Part shown: in pieces, positions 1-6,557 of the stretch
Numbering within the stretch: the first letter of the stretch is position 1
Layout of the letters: each line of letters begins with the position of its first letter
Source of the DNA: JAVBNW01 sp031551255
Lineage (GTDB): Bacteria; Bacillota; Clostridia; Christensenellales; UBA1750
Length of the DNA stretch: 20,331 nucleotides
Reading direction: 5' to 3'
Assembly: GCA_031551255.1 (NCBI GenBank)
Contig: JAVBNW010000026.1
Span: 1-20,331, forward strand
Made by a program: the position numbers and the translations under genes
Notes under the pieces: model-generated
What the model was told of the DNA's origin: nothing
What the model saw: only the letters and a program-made list of their open reading frames with translations
Databases searched by the model: none

Positions 1-14
1 AAAATCGCCTCGGC

Positions 15-280
15 TCGTCGGGGCGCACTGTGCTCTGAACCACCACCAAGCTACGGCATGGCGGCGGTTCTGGCGCTTCGTGAAACCTCCTCTTCCTAAA
101 GAAACTGAGGTTTCTTTAGGCTTAAGAAAAACGAGGAACGCAGCCCCGCTTCTTGCTTCGTCGTTCTTTTTGCTCCTTAAAACCGCCACAGCGGTTTTGA
201 GGAAGAGGAGGTTTCACGCAGCGGCAGTTCCCCGCAACATCGCAATGTTGTGGGGAATAGAGCGCAGTGCAAACCGACGA
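15..280. repeat. Multi-hairpin palindromic repeat, left copy
   Basis: The block is an imperfect long inverted repeat with smaller hairpins inside. Outer arms at 15-36 and 259-280 pair at about 18 of 22 positions. Inner arms at 82-96 (GAAACCTCCTCTTCC) and 201-215 are perfect complements. Nested hairpins are 37-70 (imperfect), 95-120 (11-bp stem, loop TGAG), 179-198 (AAAACCGC, loop CACA, GCGGTTTT) and 228-257 (13-bp stem with one G-T pair, loop CGCA). Between 122 and 180 the flanks TTAAG/CTTAA and AAAACGA/TCGTT also pair. No reading frame in it looks like a protein. A diverged copy in the opposite orientation lies at 20141-20331. It could be a MITE-like element, an intergenic structured repeat or an RNA; I do not recognise the family. 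Confidence 0.85.
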
Positions 281-310
281 CGCGAGCGACACGCAGTCCG
301 CGACGACGAG

Positions 311-340
311 TTGGCCTTTTCCCTTGGGCGGGTATACAAT
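311..340 (+). promoter_or_regulatory. Putative sigma-A promoter of the aldehyde dehydrogenase gene
   Basis: TTGGCC at 311-316 and TACAAT at 335-340 are 18 bp apart; TATACA at 333-338 is an alternative -10 at 16 bp. The site begins about 30 bp after the end of the repeat and about 40 bp before the gene start. The ribosome binding site GGGAGGTG lies at 366-373. Nothing else is visible between 281 and 377. Confidence 0.5.
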
Positions 341-377
341 AAAGGCGATCCTCGAAAGACGCGTCGGGAGGTGTTCT

Positions 378-1745
378 ATGAATTTTCAAGCCATGTTGGA
401 TGCCCAGCGAAGCTTCATGCTATCGGGGCAAACGCGCGATGTTGGGTTTCGCAAACAGGCGCTACGTAGGCTTCTCGCCTCTTTGCAGGAGCGCGAGAAT
501 GCGCTGTTGCATGCGCTCATCCTAGACCTTGGGAAGGCCGGCTTCGAAGGGTATGCGACCGAGCTTTCCGTCGTCAAAGAAGAAATCCTCTTTGCCCTTA
601 GACGCCTTGGCGCGTGGGCAAGGCCGAGGAAGGCGGCGATGCCCGCTGCGCACTTTCCATCGCACGCGCACATCGCGCCGGAGCCCAAGGGATGCGTGCT
701 GATCTTCTCGCCGTGGAACTATCCTCTCCAGTTGGCTCTTGTGCCGCTGGTGGCGGCCATTGCGGCGGGGAACTGTGCGATGCTCAAGCCCTCTCGCCAC
801 AGCGCCGCAACCTCGCGCGAACTTTGCGCCCTGATCGCGGCATGCTTTCCCCCGGAATATATCCTTGCCGCAGAGGGCGGGGAGAGCGCCAACGAAGAAC
901 TTTTGTCTCTGCATTTTGACCATATCTTCTTCACCGGCAGCCCGCGCGTGGGAAGGATCGTGATGGCGGCGGCCGCGCAAAACCTAACGCCCGTAACGCT
1001 GGAGCTGGGCGGCAAAAGCCCGGTGATCGTCGATGAATCGGCCGATATCTCGGTAGCCGCGCGCCGCATAGCGTGGGGAAAGGCCCTCAACGCCGGACAA
1101 ACGTGCGTCGCGCCGGACTACCTTCTGGTTCACGAGGGCGTGAAGGATCAGCTGTGCGAGGACATCACAAAAAGCTGGAAAGAATTCTTCGGCGACAATC
1201 CCCTTGCGTCGCCGGATCTTGCGCGCATCGTCAGCCGACGGCATTACAACCGGCTCAAGGCGCTCTTGGAAGATGGACGAGCCCTTTGCGGAGGATCGTG
1301 CGGCGACGATGCGCTGCGCATCGCGCCTACGTTGCTCGCAAATATCCGCGAGGACAGCGCGCTTTTGTCGGAAGAAATTTTCGGGCCGATCCTACCGGTC
1401 ATCCCATTTCGCAATACCCAGGAGGCTCTCGCTATCGTGCGCGGCTATCCTACCCCGCTCGCACTCTACCTCTTTGCCCGCGACCGCGCGCTTGAACGGC
1501 ACATCCTCAGCGCCTTGCCCTTTGGCGGAGGGTGCGTAAACGACGTCGTCATCCACCTGGCCAACCCAAGGCTCCCCTTTGGCGGGCTAGGCGAGAGCGG
1601 CATGGGCGCGTACCACGGCAAGTGGGGCTTCGATGCGCTTTCACACTATAAGGCGATCGTAAAAAAACACAGCCGGATCGACATCCGGCTGCGCTATCCG
1701 CCTTATAAAGACAAGCTTGCGCTGCTCAAGCGGCTCATACCATAG
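378..1745 (+). CDS. Aldehyde dehydrogenase (NAD(P)+), class 3-like
   Basis: This 455-residue protein would oxidise an aldehyde to its carboxylate with NAD(P)+ in the cytoplasm. The length and lack of an N-terminal extension fit the class 3 / fatty-aldehyde branch of the superfamily. Visible signatures are the cofactor segment FSPWNYP at 110-116 and LKPS at 136-139, the catalytic Glu209 in LELGGKSP, the nucleophile Cys243 in GQTCVAPDY, EEIFGP in the C-terminal half and PFGGLGESG near the C-terminus. The ATG at 378 is chosen because GGGAGGTG precedes it by 4-5 bases; the in-frame ATG at 267 lies next to the repeat, has no such site, and would add a tail unlike the family. The gene stands alone, convergent with the membrane-protein gene (one base between stop codons). 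Its 3' end also carries a terminator for the other strand. The substrate is unknown; arylacetaldehydes from the neighbouring operon are only a guess. Confidence 0.93.
   Translation: MNFQAMLDAQRSFMLSGQTRDVGFRKQALRRLLASLQERENALLHALILDLGKAGFEGYATELSVVKEEILFALRRLGAWARPRKAAMPAAHFPSHAHIAPEPKGCVLIFSPWNYPLQLALVPLVAAIAAGNCAMLKPSRHSAATSRELCALIAACFPPEYILAAEGGESANEELLSLHFDHIFFTGSPRVGRIVMAAAAQNLTPVTLELGGKSPVIVDESADISVAARRIAWGKALNAGQTCVAPDYLLVHEGVKDQLCEDITKSWKEFFGDNPLASPDLARIVSRRHYNRLKALLEDGRALCGGSCGDDALRIAPTLLANIREDSALLSEEIFGPILPVIPFRNTQEALAIVRGYPTPLALYLFARDRALERHILSALPFGGGCVNDVVIHLANPRLPFGGLGESGMGAYHGKWGFDALSHYKAIVKKHSRIDIRLRYPPYKDKLALLKRLIP
1661..1690 (-). terminator. Intrinsic terminator of the minus-strand operon, inside the convergent gene
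   Basis: On the minus strand an 8-bp perfect stem (AGCCGGAT, loop GTCG, ATCCGGCT; 1690 to 1671) is followed by GTG and seven T residues (1667-1661). This is a textbook rho-independent terminator for transcripts leaving the membrane-protein gene. It lies within the last 30 codons of the aldehyde dehydrogenase gene, where it encodes part of a Lys-rich, Arg-Ile-Asp segment. Confidence 0.85.
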
Positions 1746-1746
1746 C

Positions 1747-2343
1747 CTACCCCGCGCGCCTTTTCTTGCCGCTCCTGCGCTTGCGCATGTTGTTCTCATT
1801 GAGCGTGCGCAAAAACTTGGCAAAGCGGTTCGGCCCCATCAGGTAGCCCACGGTAACCGCCGCAGGAAACACGAACGAGAGCGGCAGGTAAATCCACGTC
1901 GCGGCGACATCTTCGGAAAACAGAGTGATGTACGGCCACAGCATTAGGCGCATCACCGGCGTCTGCCACATATCGTATTGCCAGCCAAGCGCCGGGGCGA
2001 TGAGCATATACAGCGCCAGGAGGATGACCGGGCTCATGGCGATTAAAGAGGCGACAAGCCCCTTCCACCAGCGGTAATAGCGCTGTTTCTCGGCAGGGGT
2101 CGGCTCTTCGCCGCGCTCCTGCTGCCGCTGCCTCATCCTGCGCTCGTGCGCGGAATCCGCCTCGCCGCGCGAGCCCCCTTCAAAAAAGCCGATGCCCGCT
2201 AGCGCCACAAAAAATATGGCGAACGCAAGATAGCGCACAAACGTGGTTTCCGACACCAGCGCTCCTGAAAACATAAATGCCAAGGCGACGGCGAGCCCAT
2301 ACAGCCCCAGGCACATAAGCGCGAATTTCAACGTGTCCTTCAC
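1747..2343 (-). CDS. Predicted multi-pass membrane protein of unknown function
   Basis: I do not recognise this 198-residue protein. It shows hydrophobic segments at about 5-28, 36-54, 95-118 and 148-170, with a possible weaker one at 130-142. Between segments two and three is a charged loop (about 57-93) rich in Arg, Glu and Gln. The C-terminus (186-198) is strongly basic, RKRRSGKKRR, which would favour the cytoplasm. The start is GTG at 2343, preceded at 8-9 bases by AGGAGGG (2349-2355). It begins 10 bases after the cyclo-ligase stop codon, so it is probably the last gene of the minus-strand operon and is co-transcribed with alr. It has no catalytic motif that I can see. Confidence 0.8.
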   Translation of the reverse strand: MKDTLKFALMCLGLYGLAVALAFMFSGALVSETTFVRYLAFAIFFVALAGIGFFEGGSRGEADSAHERRMRQRQQERGEEPTPAEKQRYYRWWKGLVASLIAMSPVILLALYMLIAPALGWQYDMWQTPVMRLMLWPYITLFSEDVAATWIYLPLSFVFPAAVTVGYLMGPNRFAKFLRTLNENNMRKRRSGKKRRAG

Positions 2344-2353
2344 AGTAGCCCTC

Positions 2354-2911
2354 CTAGCACGGTAAGATTCCCTTTTCGGTGATCAGGAAGTTCATGCGTA
2401 TATCATACCGTTCCGCGGGCAGGCTGTCCACCACCTGAAAAGAAAAACATAGCGCTGCTTTTACAAGCGCGCGCCGGGCGAGGTAGCGATCGTAGTATCC
2501 GCCGCCAAACCCCAACCTGTCTCCCGCCCGGGTGACGGCCACCGCCGGCACAAGCGCCAGATCCAACGCGTCGCGCGGCACGGCCGGGGCAGCCTTAGGC
2601 GGCTCCATCGCGCCCGCGCGCCCGCGCACAAGCGCATCCCCGGAGCGGTAAAGCGCCGCCTCCATCGCGCCCGGCCCGAGCACGCGCGGAAGGCACACGG
2701 TCTTTCCATCCCGCATCATGCGCGCGATCAGCGCATGGGTATCCGCCTCGCCGCGCATGGACGCGTAGACAAACACCGCCTTAGCATCCCGATATACCCG
2801 CCACGCCGTCACGTGGGCCGCGACCGCCGCGGAAAGCTCCTCGCGCCGTCTTTCATCCATTGCGCTGCGCCTCTTGAGCATCGCGGCGCGCAGCGCGGCC
2901 TTGTCCGTCAT
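2354..2911 (-). CDS. 5-formyltetrahydrofolate cyclo-ligase
   Basis: The enzyme converts 5-formyl-THF to 5,10-methenyl-THF with ATP, recycling a storage folate in the cytoplasm. The 185-residue length is normal for the bacterial YgfA/MTHFS family. The diagnostic segment RLGFGGGYYDRYL is at 132-144, with the upstream LALVPAVAV strand at 118-126 and the N-terminal basic helix containing RRSAM at 14-18 that starts most members. The ATG at 2911 overlaps the alr stop codon as ATGA, so translation is probably coupled to alr. The downstream membrane-protein gene starts 10 bases after its stop. Folate salvage has no clear link to the aryl-acid genes upstream; this is likely ordinary housekeeping co-transcription. 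Confidence 0.92.
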   Translation of the reverse strand: MTDKAALRAAMLKRRSAMDERRREELSAAVAAHVTAWRVYRDAKAVFVYASMRGEADTHALIARMMRDGKTVCLPRVLGPGAMEAALYRSGDALVRGRAGAMEPPKAAPAVPRDALDLALVPAVAVTRAGDRLGFGGGYYDRYLARRALVKAALCFSFQVVDSLPAERYDIRMNFLITEKGILPC

Positions 2912-4005
2912 ACTACCACGCGCCTGACGCGCTTGGACGGCCGTAGTATCGCCTCATAGGCGATGGTATCGCACCATAGCGCCCAATCCTCGGCGGTAAC
3001 GCGATCCTCGCCCTGTTCGCCCAGCAGCACCGCTTCGTCTCCGGCGCAAGCGCCGGGAATATCCGTCACATCCAGCATGCACAGGTCCATGCACACCCGA
3101 CCGACTACCGGCGCGCGCAGGCCGCGCACGAGCGCAAAGCCCCGGTTGCCGATGGAACGCGCATAGCCGTCGCCATAGCCGACCGGCAGCGTGGCAATCA
3201 CAGAGTCGCGATCGGAACGCCACGTGCGCCCATAGCTGACGCTTTCCCCCGCGGGCACCCTTTGCATCTGCACGATGGAGGTAATAAAACTCATCGCGGG
3301 GCAAAGCGGCAAATCCGTTCCGCACGGGGGATAGCCGTATAGCGCCACGCCGCAGCGCACCATATCCAACGCCGTTTCGGGGTGGCGAAGCGCCGTTCCG
3401 CTGCTGGCCATATGCCTTTCCAGCGGACCTAGCGCCTTTTGCGCGGCCTCGGCAGCTGGAAGAAACCGCTTAAACTGCTCCTTTACAAACGCGTCGTCCG
3501 AGGTTTCGGCAAAGTGGGAAAAGATCCCCTCTACCTTCACGCCGGGCATGCTTACAAGCTCTTCCAGTAGCGCCGGAAGCTCCTTAGGCAAGATGCCCAA
3601 CCTGCGCATGCCGGTCTCCATCTGAATATGCGCGCGCACAGGCCTGCCGAGCTTCTTAGCCGCGCGGGCGAACCACACAAGCGACTGACGCGTGTAGATC
3701 GCCTGCACAAGGTCGTATCGCGCGGCCTCCAGCGCCCCCTCCTCGGATGTGGAATCCAGCGCGAGTATCCGCGCGGATACGCCGTTTTCGCGCAACTGCG
3801 CCCCCTCTTCGGGCAACGCGACCCCCAGGGAAGCCGCCCCTCCAGCCAGAGCCGCGCGCGCGGCGGGCACGATGCCGTGTCCGTAGCCGTCGGCCTTGAC
3901 CACCGCCATCAACTCTACCCCCGGCAAGCATCCCGCCAGCAGCTCTGCGTTTTTTTCGATGGCTGCCGTGTCGATGATGATGCGCGTATCCCTGGATGAT
4001 GCCAA
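2908..4005 (-). CDS. alr: Alanine racemase
   Basis: This PLP enzyme interconverts L- and D-alanine and supplies D-Ala for peptidoglycan. The 365 residues match the family. The PLP lysine is Lys37 in AVVKADGYGHG (34-44); the second catalytic base is Tyr258 in SVSYGRTW; the substrate-binding segment with Met306 is GRVCMDLCMLDVT. The fold is an N-terminal TIM barrel (to about 235) followed by a C-terminal beta domain. The start is TTG at 4005: AAGGAGG lies 7-8 bases upstream and no in-frame ATG fits. It overlaps the cyclo-ligase gene by 4 bases (ATGA) and lies 134 bases after the ACT-domain gene, with a hairpin between them, so it may be partly uncoupled from the aryl-acid genes. A catabolic role cannot be excluded. 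Confidence 0.95.
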   Translation of the reverse strand: MASSRDTRIIIDTAAIEKNAELLAGCLPGVELMAVVKADGYGHGIVPAARAALAGGAASLGVALPEEGAQLRENGVSARILALDSTSEEGALEAARYDLVQAIYTRQSLVWFARAAKKLGRPVRAHIQMETGMRRLGILPKELPALLEELVSMPGVKVEGIFSHFAETSDDAFVKEQFKRFLPAAEAAQKALGPLERHMASSGTALRHPETALDMVRCGVALYGYPPCGTDLPLCPAMSFITSIVQMQRVPAGESVSYGRTWRSDRDSVIATLPVGYGDGYARSIGNRGFALVRGLRAPVVGRVCMDLCMLDVTDIPGACAGDEAVLLGEQGEDRVTAEDWALWCDTIAYEAILRPSKRVRRVVV

Positions 4006-4053
4006 CGATCTTCCTCCTTGTGCCCTCGCAACCGGTCATTTTTGCAGAAATCC

Positions 4054-4091
4054 TATAGAAACGCCGGAAGTCCTCACCGAACTTTCCGGCG
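4054..4091 (-). terminator. Possible weak terminator or attenuator between the ACT-domain gene and alr
   Basis: On the minus strand CGCCGGAA and TTCCGGCG pair (8 bp, 14-base loop) and are followed by TTTCTATA. The U-run is short and broken, so termination would be partial. It sits in the longest gap of the eight-gene run and could separate aryl-acid metabolism from alr expression. Confidence 0.4.
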
Positions 4092-4139
4092 CCCTTCGCT
4101 TTTGCGGCCTATGTGCTTAGGGATTGGTATCCCGAGGCG

Positions 4140-4571
4140 TTATGCAGTGGCGACTTCCCCTTGCGTAAGCAGCCTTACGCCGTACTCCCCGAGCACTGCG
4201 AGCGCCTTGTCCGGCGCGTTCACGCGGAAGATAATCACCGCGTTTTCCTGCACGGTACGCACGAACGAATACAGGTATTCGATGCTGACGTCGGCATCCT
4301 GCAGCATGTGTAAAACGTCGCTCAAACCGCCGGGCCTGTCGGGCACGGCCACCGCGAGCACATCGGTCAGGCTCACCGCGTAGCCGGCCTCCTTGATCGC
4401 CTCGTACGCCTTTTCCGTATCGCTGACGATCGCGCGCAGGATGCCGAAATTGGTCGTGTCGGCGATGGACAGCGCGATCAGATCGATGTCCGCGTCGCCC
4501 AGCAGCCGGGTAAACTCCGCCAGCTTTCCGTGCCTGTTCTCTATGAAGACCGAGATCTGCTTGATGAACAT
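4140..4571 (-). CDS. Tandem ACT-domain protein
   Basis: The 143-residue protein consists of two ACT domains (about 1-68 and 69-143) and nothing else. The first begins KQISVFIENRHGKLAE, the second LAVAVPDRPGGLSDVL; both show the beta-strand, Pro/Arg-Pro-Gly turn and helix typical of amino-acid-binding ACT modules. Such stand-alone proteins are commonly encoded next to phenylacetate-CoA ligase and indolepyruvate:ferredoxin oxidoreductase genes, as here. The probable role is to sense an aromatic or branched amino acid and modulate the pathway; no catalytic residues are seen. The start ATG at 4571 has AAGGAGG 7 bases upstream. It follows paaK copy 1 by 47 bases, so co-transcription is likely. The ligand and any protein partner are inferred, not visible. 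Confidence 0.88.
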   Translation of the reverse strand: MFIKQISVFIENRHGKLAEFTRLLGDADIDLIALSIADTTNFGILRAIVSDTEKAYEAIKEAGYAVSLTDVLAVAVPDRPGGLSDVLHMLQDADVSIEYLYSFVRTVQENAVIIFRVNAPDKALAVLGEYGVRLLTQGEVATA

Positions 4572-4618
4572 CCCGATGCCTCCTTCTTTATTTTATGCCT
4601 TTTGCCTTCGTTTTACAC

Positions 4619-5926
4619 CTAGTCGTATAGTTTGCGCCGGTCGAGGATGCGCTTGGCCTTGCCTTCGCTGCGCTCGATGGACTTGGGGCCGACGAGCTTG
4701 AGCGACACCGAGATGCCCAGCGCCGATTCGATCTTCGAGCGCAGCCTGCGGCTCAAATCCTCTACCACGCGCACCTCGTCGGAAACCAGGTTCGGGGCCA
4801 TCTCCACCTGCACCTCCATGGTGTCCAGGTTGTTGACCCTATCCACCACCAGCAGGTAGTGCGGAGAAACGCCCTCCATGTTGGCCAACACCGCCTCCAC
4901 CTGCGTGGGAAACACGTTCACGCCCCTGATGATCAGCATGTCGTCGGTGCGGCCCATGAGGCGCGCGATGCGCCTATGGGTGCGGCCGCAGGGGCATTCG
5001 CCGGGTAGAATGCGCGTAAGATCCCGCGTGCGGTAGCGAAGGGTCGGCATGCCCTCCGTGGTGATGGTGGTGATCACCAGCTCGCCGGTTTCGCCGTCGG
5101 GCAGCACCTTGCCGGTCTCCGGGTCGATGATTTCGGGGATGAAATGATCCTCCCAGATGTGCAGGCCGGATCTGCCCTCCACGCACTCCATCGCGACCCC
5201 CGGCCCCATGGTTTCGCTCAAGCCGTAAACATCCAGTGCGTGGATGCCGAACAGCTCCTCGATGCGCGCGCGCATCTCCTCGGTCCAGGGCTCGGCGCCG
5301 AAGATGCCGGTGCGCAGCTTGATGTCTTCCATCGCAACGCCGCTCTCCCTGAGCGTCTCGCCCAACATCAGCGCATAGGAGGGCGTGCAGCACAGCGCGG
5401 TGGACCCAAAGTCCTGCATGAGCATCAGCTGCCGGGCCGTGTTGCCGCCCGACATCGGGATGACCGTGGCACCCAGCCTCTCCGCGCCATAGTGCATGCC
5501 CAGCCCGCCGGTGAACAGCCCATAGCCGTAGGCGACCTGAATCACACTGCCGCGGGATTCGCCCGCCGCGCAGATGGAACGGGCGCAGCACTCGGCCCAA
5601 ATGTCGATGTCGCGCTGGGTATAGCCCACCACCGTAGGCTTTCCCGTGGTGCCGGAGGACGCGTGCACCCTGACGATCTCCTCCATCGGCACGGCGAACA
5701 GCCCGAAGGGGTAGTTATCCCGAAGGTCGGTCTTCACCGTGAAGGGAAGCTTTTGCAAATCGCTAAGCGTGCGCACGCTGTCGGGCGAAAGGCCCGCTTG
5801 CTGCATTGCGCTGCGGTAGTAGGGAACGGCCTGGAACACGCGTTTGACCGCCGACTTAAGCCTTTCGAGCTGTACGTCGTAGAGCCTCTCGCGCGGCATT
5901 GTTTCGTACGTAGGGTTATAAATCAT
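4619..5926 (-). CDS. paaK: Phenylacetate-CoA ligase family protein, copy 1
   Basis: This 435-residue AMP-forming adenylating enzyme joins an arylacetate to CoA using ATP, or runs in reverse to make arylacetate and ATP from arylacetyl-CoA. Signatures are the phosphate-binding loop SSGTTGKPT at 90-98, YGLSE at 234-238, YRTRD at 298-302, the hinge segment GRTDDMLIIRG at 325-335 and the C-terminal catalytic lysine region EGKAKR with Lys423. Cys311 and Cys313 (CPCGRT) are typical of the PaaK group. GGAGG lies 8 bases before the ATG. The gene follows iorB by 43 bases. A second, only about half-identical copy (8360-9652) lies on the other side of iorAB, so the two probably handle different aryl acids or opposite directions. 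Which of phenyl-, hydroxyphenyl- or indoleacetate is used cannot be read from sequence. Confidence 0.93.
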   Translation of the reverse strand: MIYNPTYETMPRERLYDVQLERLKSAVKRVFQAVPYYRSAMQQAGLSPDSVRTLSDLQKLPFTVKTDLRDNYPFGLFAVPMEEIVRVHASSGTTGKPTVVGYTQRDIDIWAECCARSICAAGESRGSVIQVAYGYGLFTGGLGMHYGAERLGATVIPMSGGNTARQLMLMQDFGSTALCCTPSYALMLGETLRESGVAMEDIKLRTGIFGAEPWTEEMRARIEELFGIHALDVYGLSETMGPGVAMECVEGRSGLHIWEDHFIPEIIDPETGKVLPDGETGELVITTITTEGMPTLRYRTRDLTRILPGECPCGRTHRRIARLMGRTDDMLIIRGVNVFPTQVEAVLANMEGVSPHYLLVVDRVNNLDTMEVQVEMAPNLVSDEVRVVEDLSRRLRSKIESALGISVSLKLVGPKSIERSEGKAKRILDRRKLYD

Positions 5927-5969
5927 GTTTCACGCCTCCAAACAGATTGCATCATAAAGCACCGTCTGT

Positions 5970-6557
5970 TCATGCGCGCCCTGCGGTCTCCGACAAAGCG
6001 CGCCCCGCCTCGAACGCGGCGAGGTTCGCGTCGGTAAATCGCTTAGGCACGCAGGCGCGAATCGCGTCTTCCCAGTCCTTTACGGAAAAGCTTAGCGCAT
6101 GGGACAAGGCCCCCATCAGCACCACGTTCGCCGCCCTGGGTACGCCGATTTGCTCGGCGGCAGCCAGCGCGTCAAGCTCTACGACCTTCGCCCTTTGCGC
6201 AAGCCTTTGGTGGATATCGCGGGGGTATTCCGCGGCGCCGGTGATCACCGGCAGCGGCAAAATTTCCTGGCCGCTTACCACCATCAGGCCGCCTTGCTTA
6301 AGGTAGGGCAGCGCGCGCAGCGCCTCAAGCCTTTCCAGCGCGAGCACCGCGTCGGCGCCGCCCTGCTCCACAAGCGGGGAATGCACGGGCTCTTTGTCCA
6401 TGCGCACATGGGTAATCACGCTTCCGCCGCGCTGAGACATGCCGTGCACTTCGCTAACCTTGACATCCATGCCTCCGGCGATGGCGAGCCGGCCGAGAAT
6501 GCGGCTCGCGAGCAGGCTGCCCTGCCCGCCGACCCCCACGATCACAACGCTGATCAC
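5970..6557 (-). CDS. iorB: Indolepyruvate:ferredoxin oxidoreductase, beta subunit
   Basis: This is the gamma-domain-like small subunit that partners IorA in oxidative decarboxylation of aryl-2-oxoacids to aryl-acetyl-CoA with reduction of ferredoxin. The 195-residue protein opens with VVIVGVGGQGSLLASRIL and contains EVHGMSQRGGSV at about 38-49, the two hallmarks of the 2-oxoacid:acceptor oxidoreductase gamma/beta family. The chosen start is GTG at 6557, which overlaps the iorA stop as GTGA and has a GGGGGA site about 7 bases upstream; the longer in-frame extension upstream lies entirely within iorA and lacks family similarity. Overlap suggests translational coupling and 1:1 subunit supply. 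It contains no iron-sulfur motif, as expected for this subunit. Confidence 0.94.
   Translation of the reverse strand: MISVVIVGVGGQGSLLASRILGRLAIAGGMDVKVSEVHGMSQRGGSVITHVRMDKEPVHSPLVEQGGADAVLALERLEALRALPYLKQGGLMVVSGQEILPLPVITGAAEYPRDIHQRLAQRAKVVELDALAAAEQIGVPRAANVVLMGALSHALSFSVKDWEDAIRACVPKRFTDANLAAFEAGRALSETAGRA

Noticed and set aside
15..280. CRISPR array
   Set aside because: The repeats are long, palindromic at several scales and not regularly spaced; no cas genes are present.
267..377. N-terminal extension of the aldehyde dehydrogenase from ATG 267
   Set aside because: It would begin within the repeat, cross the promoter and lacks a Shine-Dalgarno; the ATG at 378 has a strong one.
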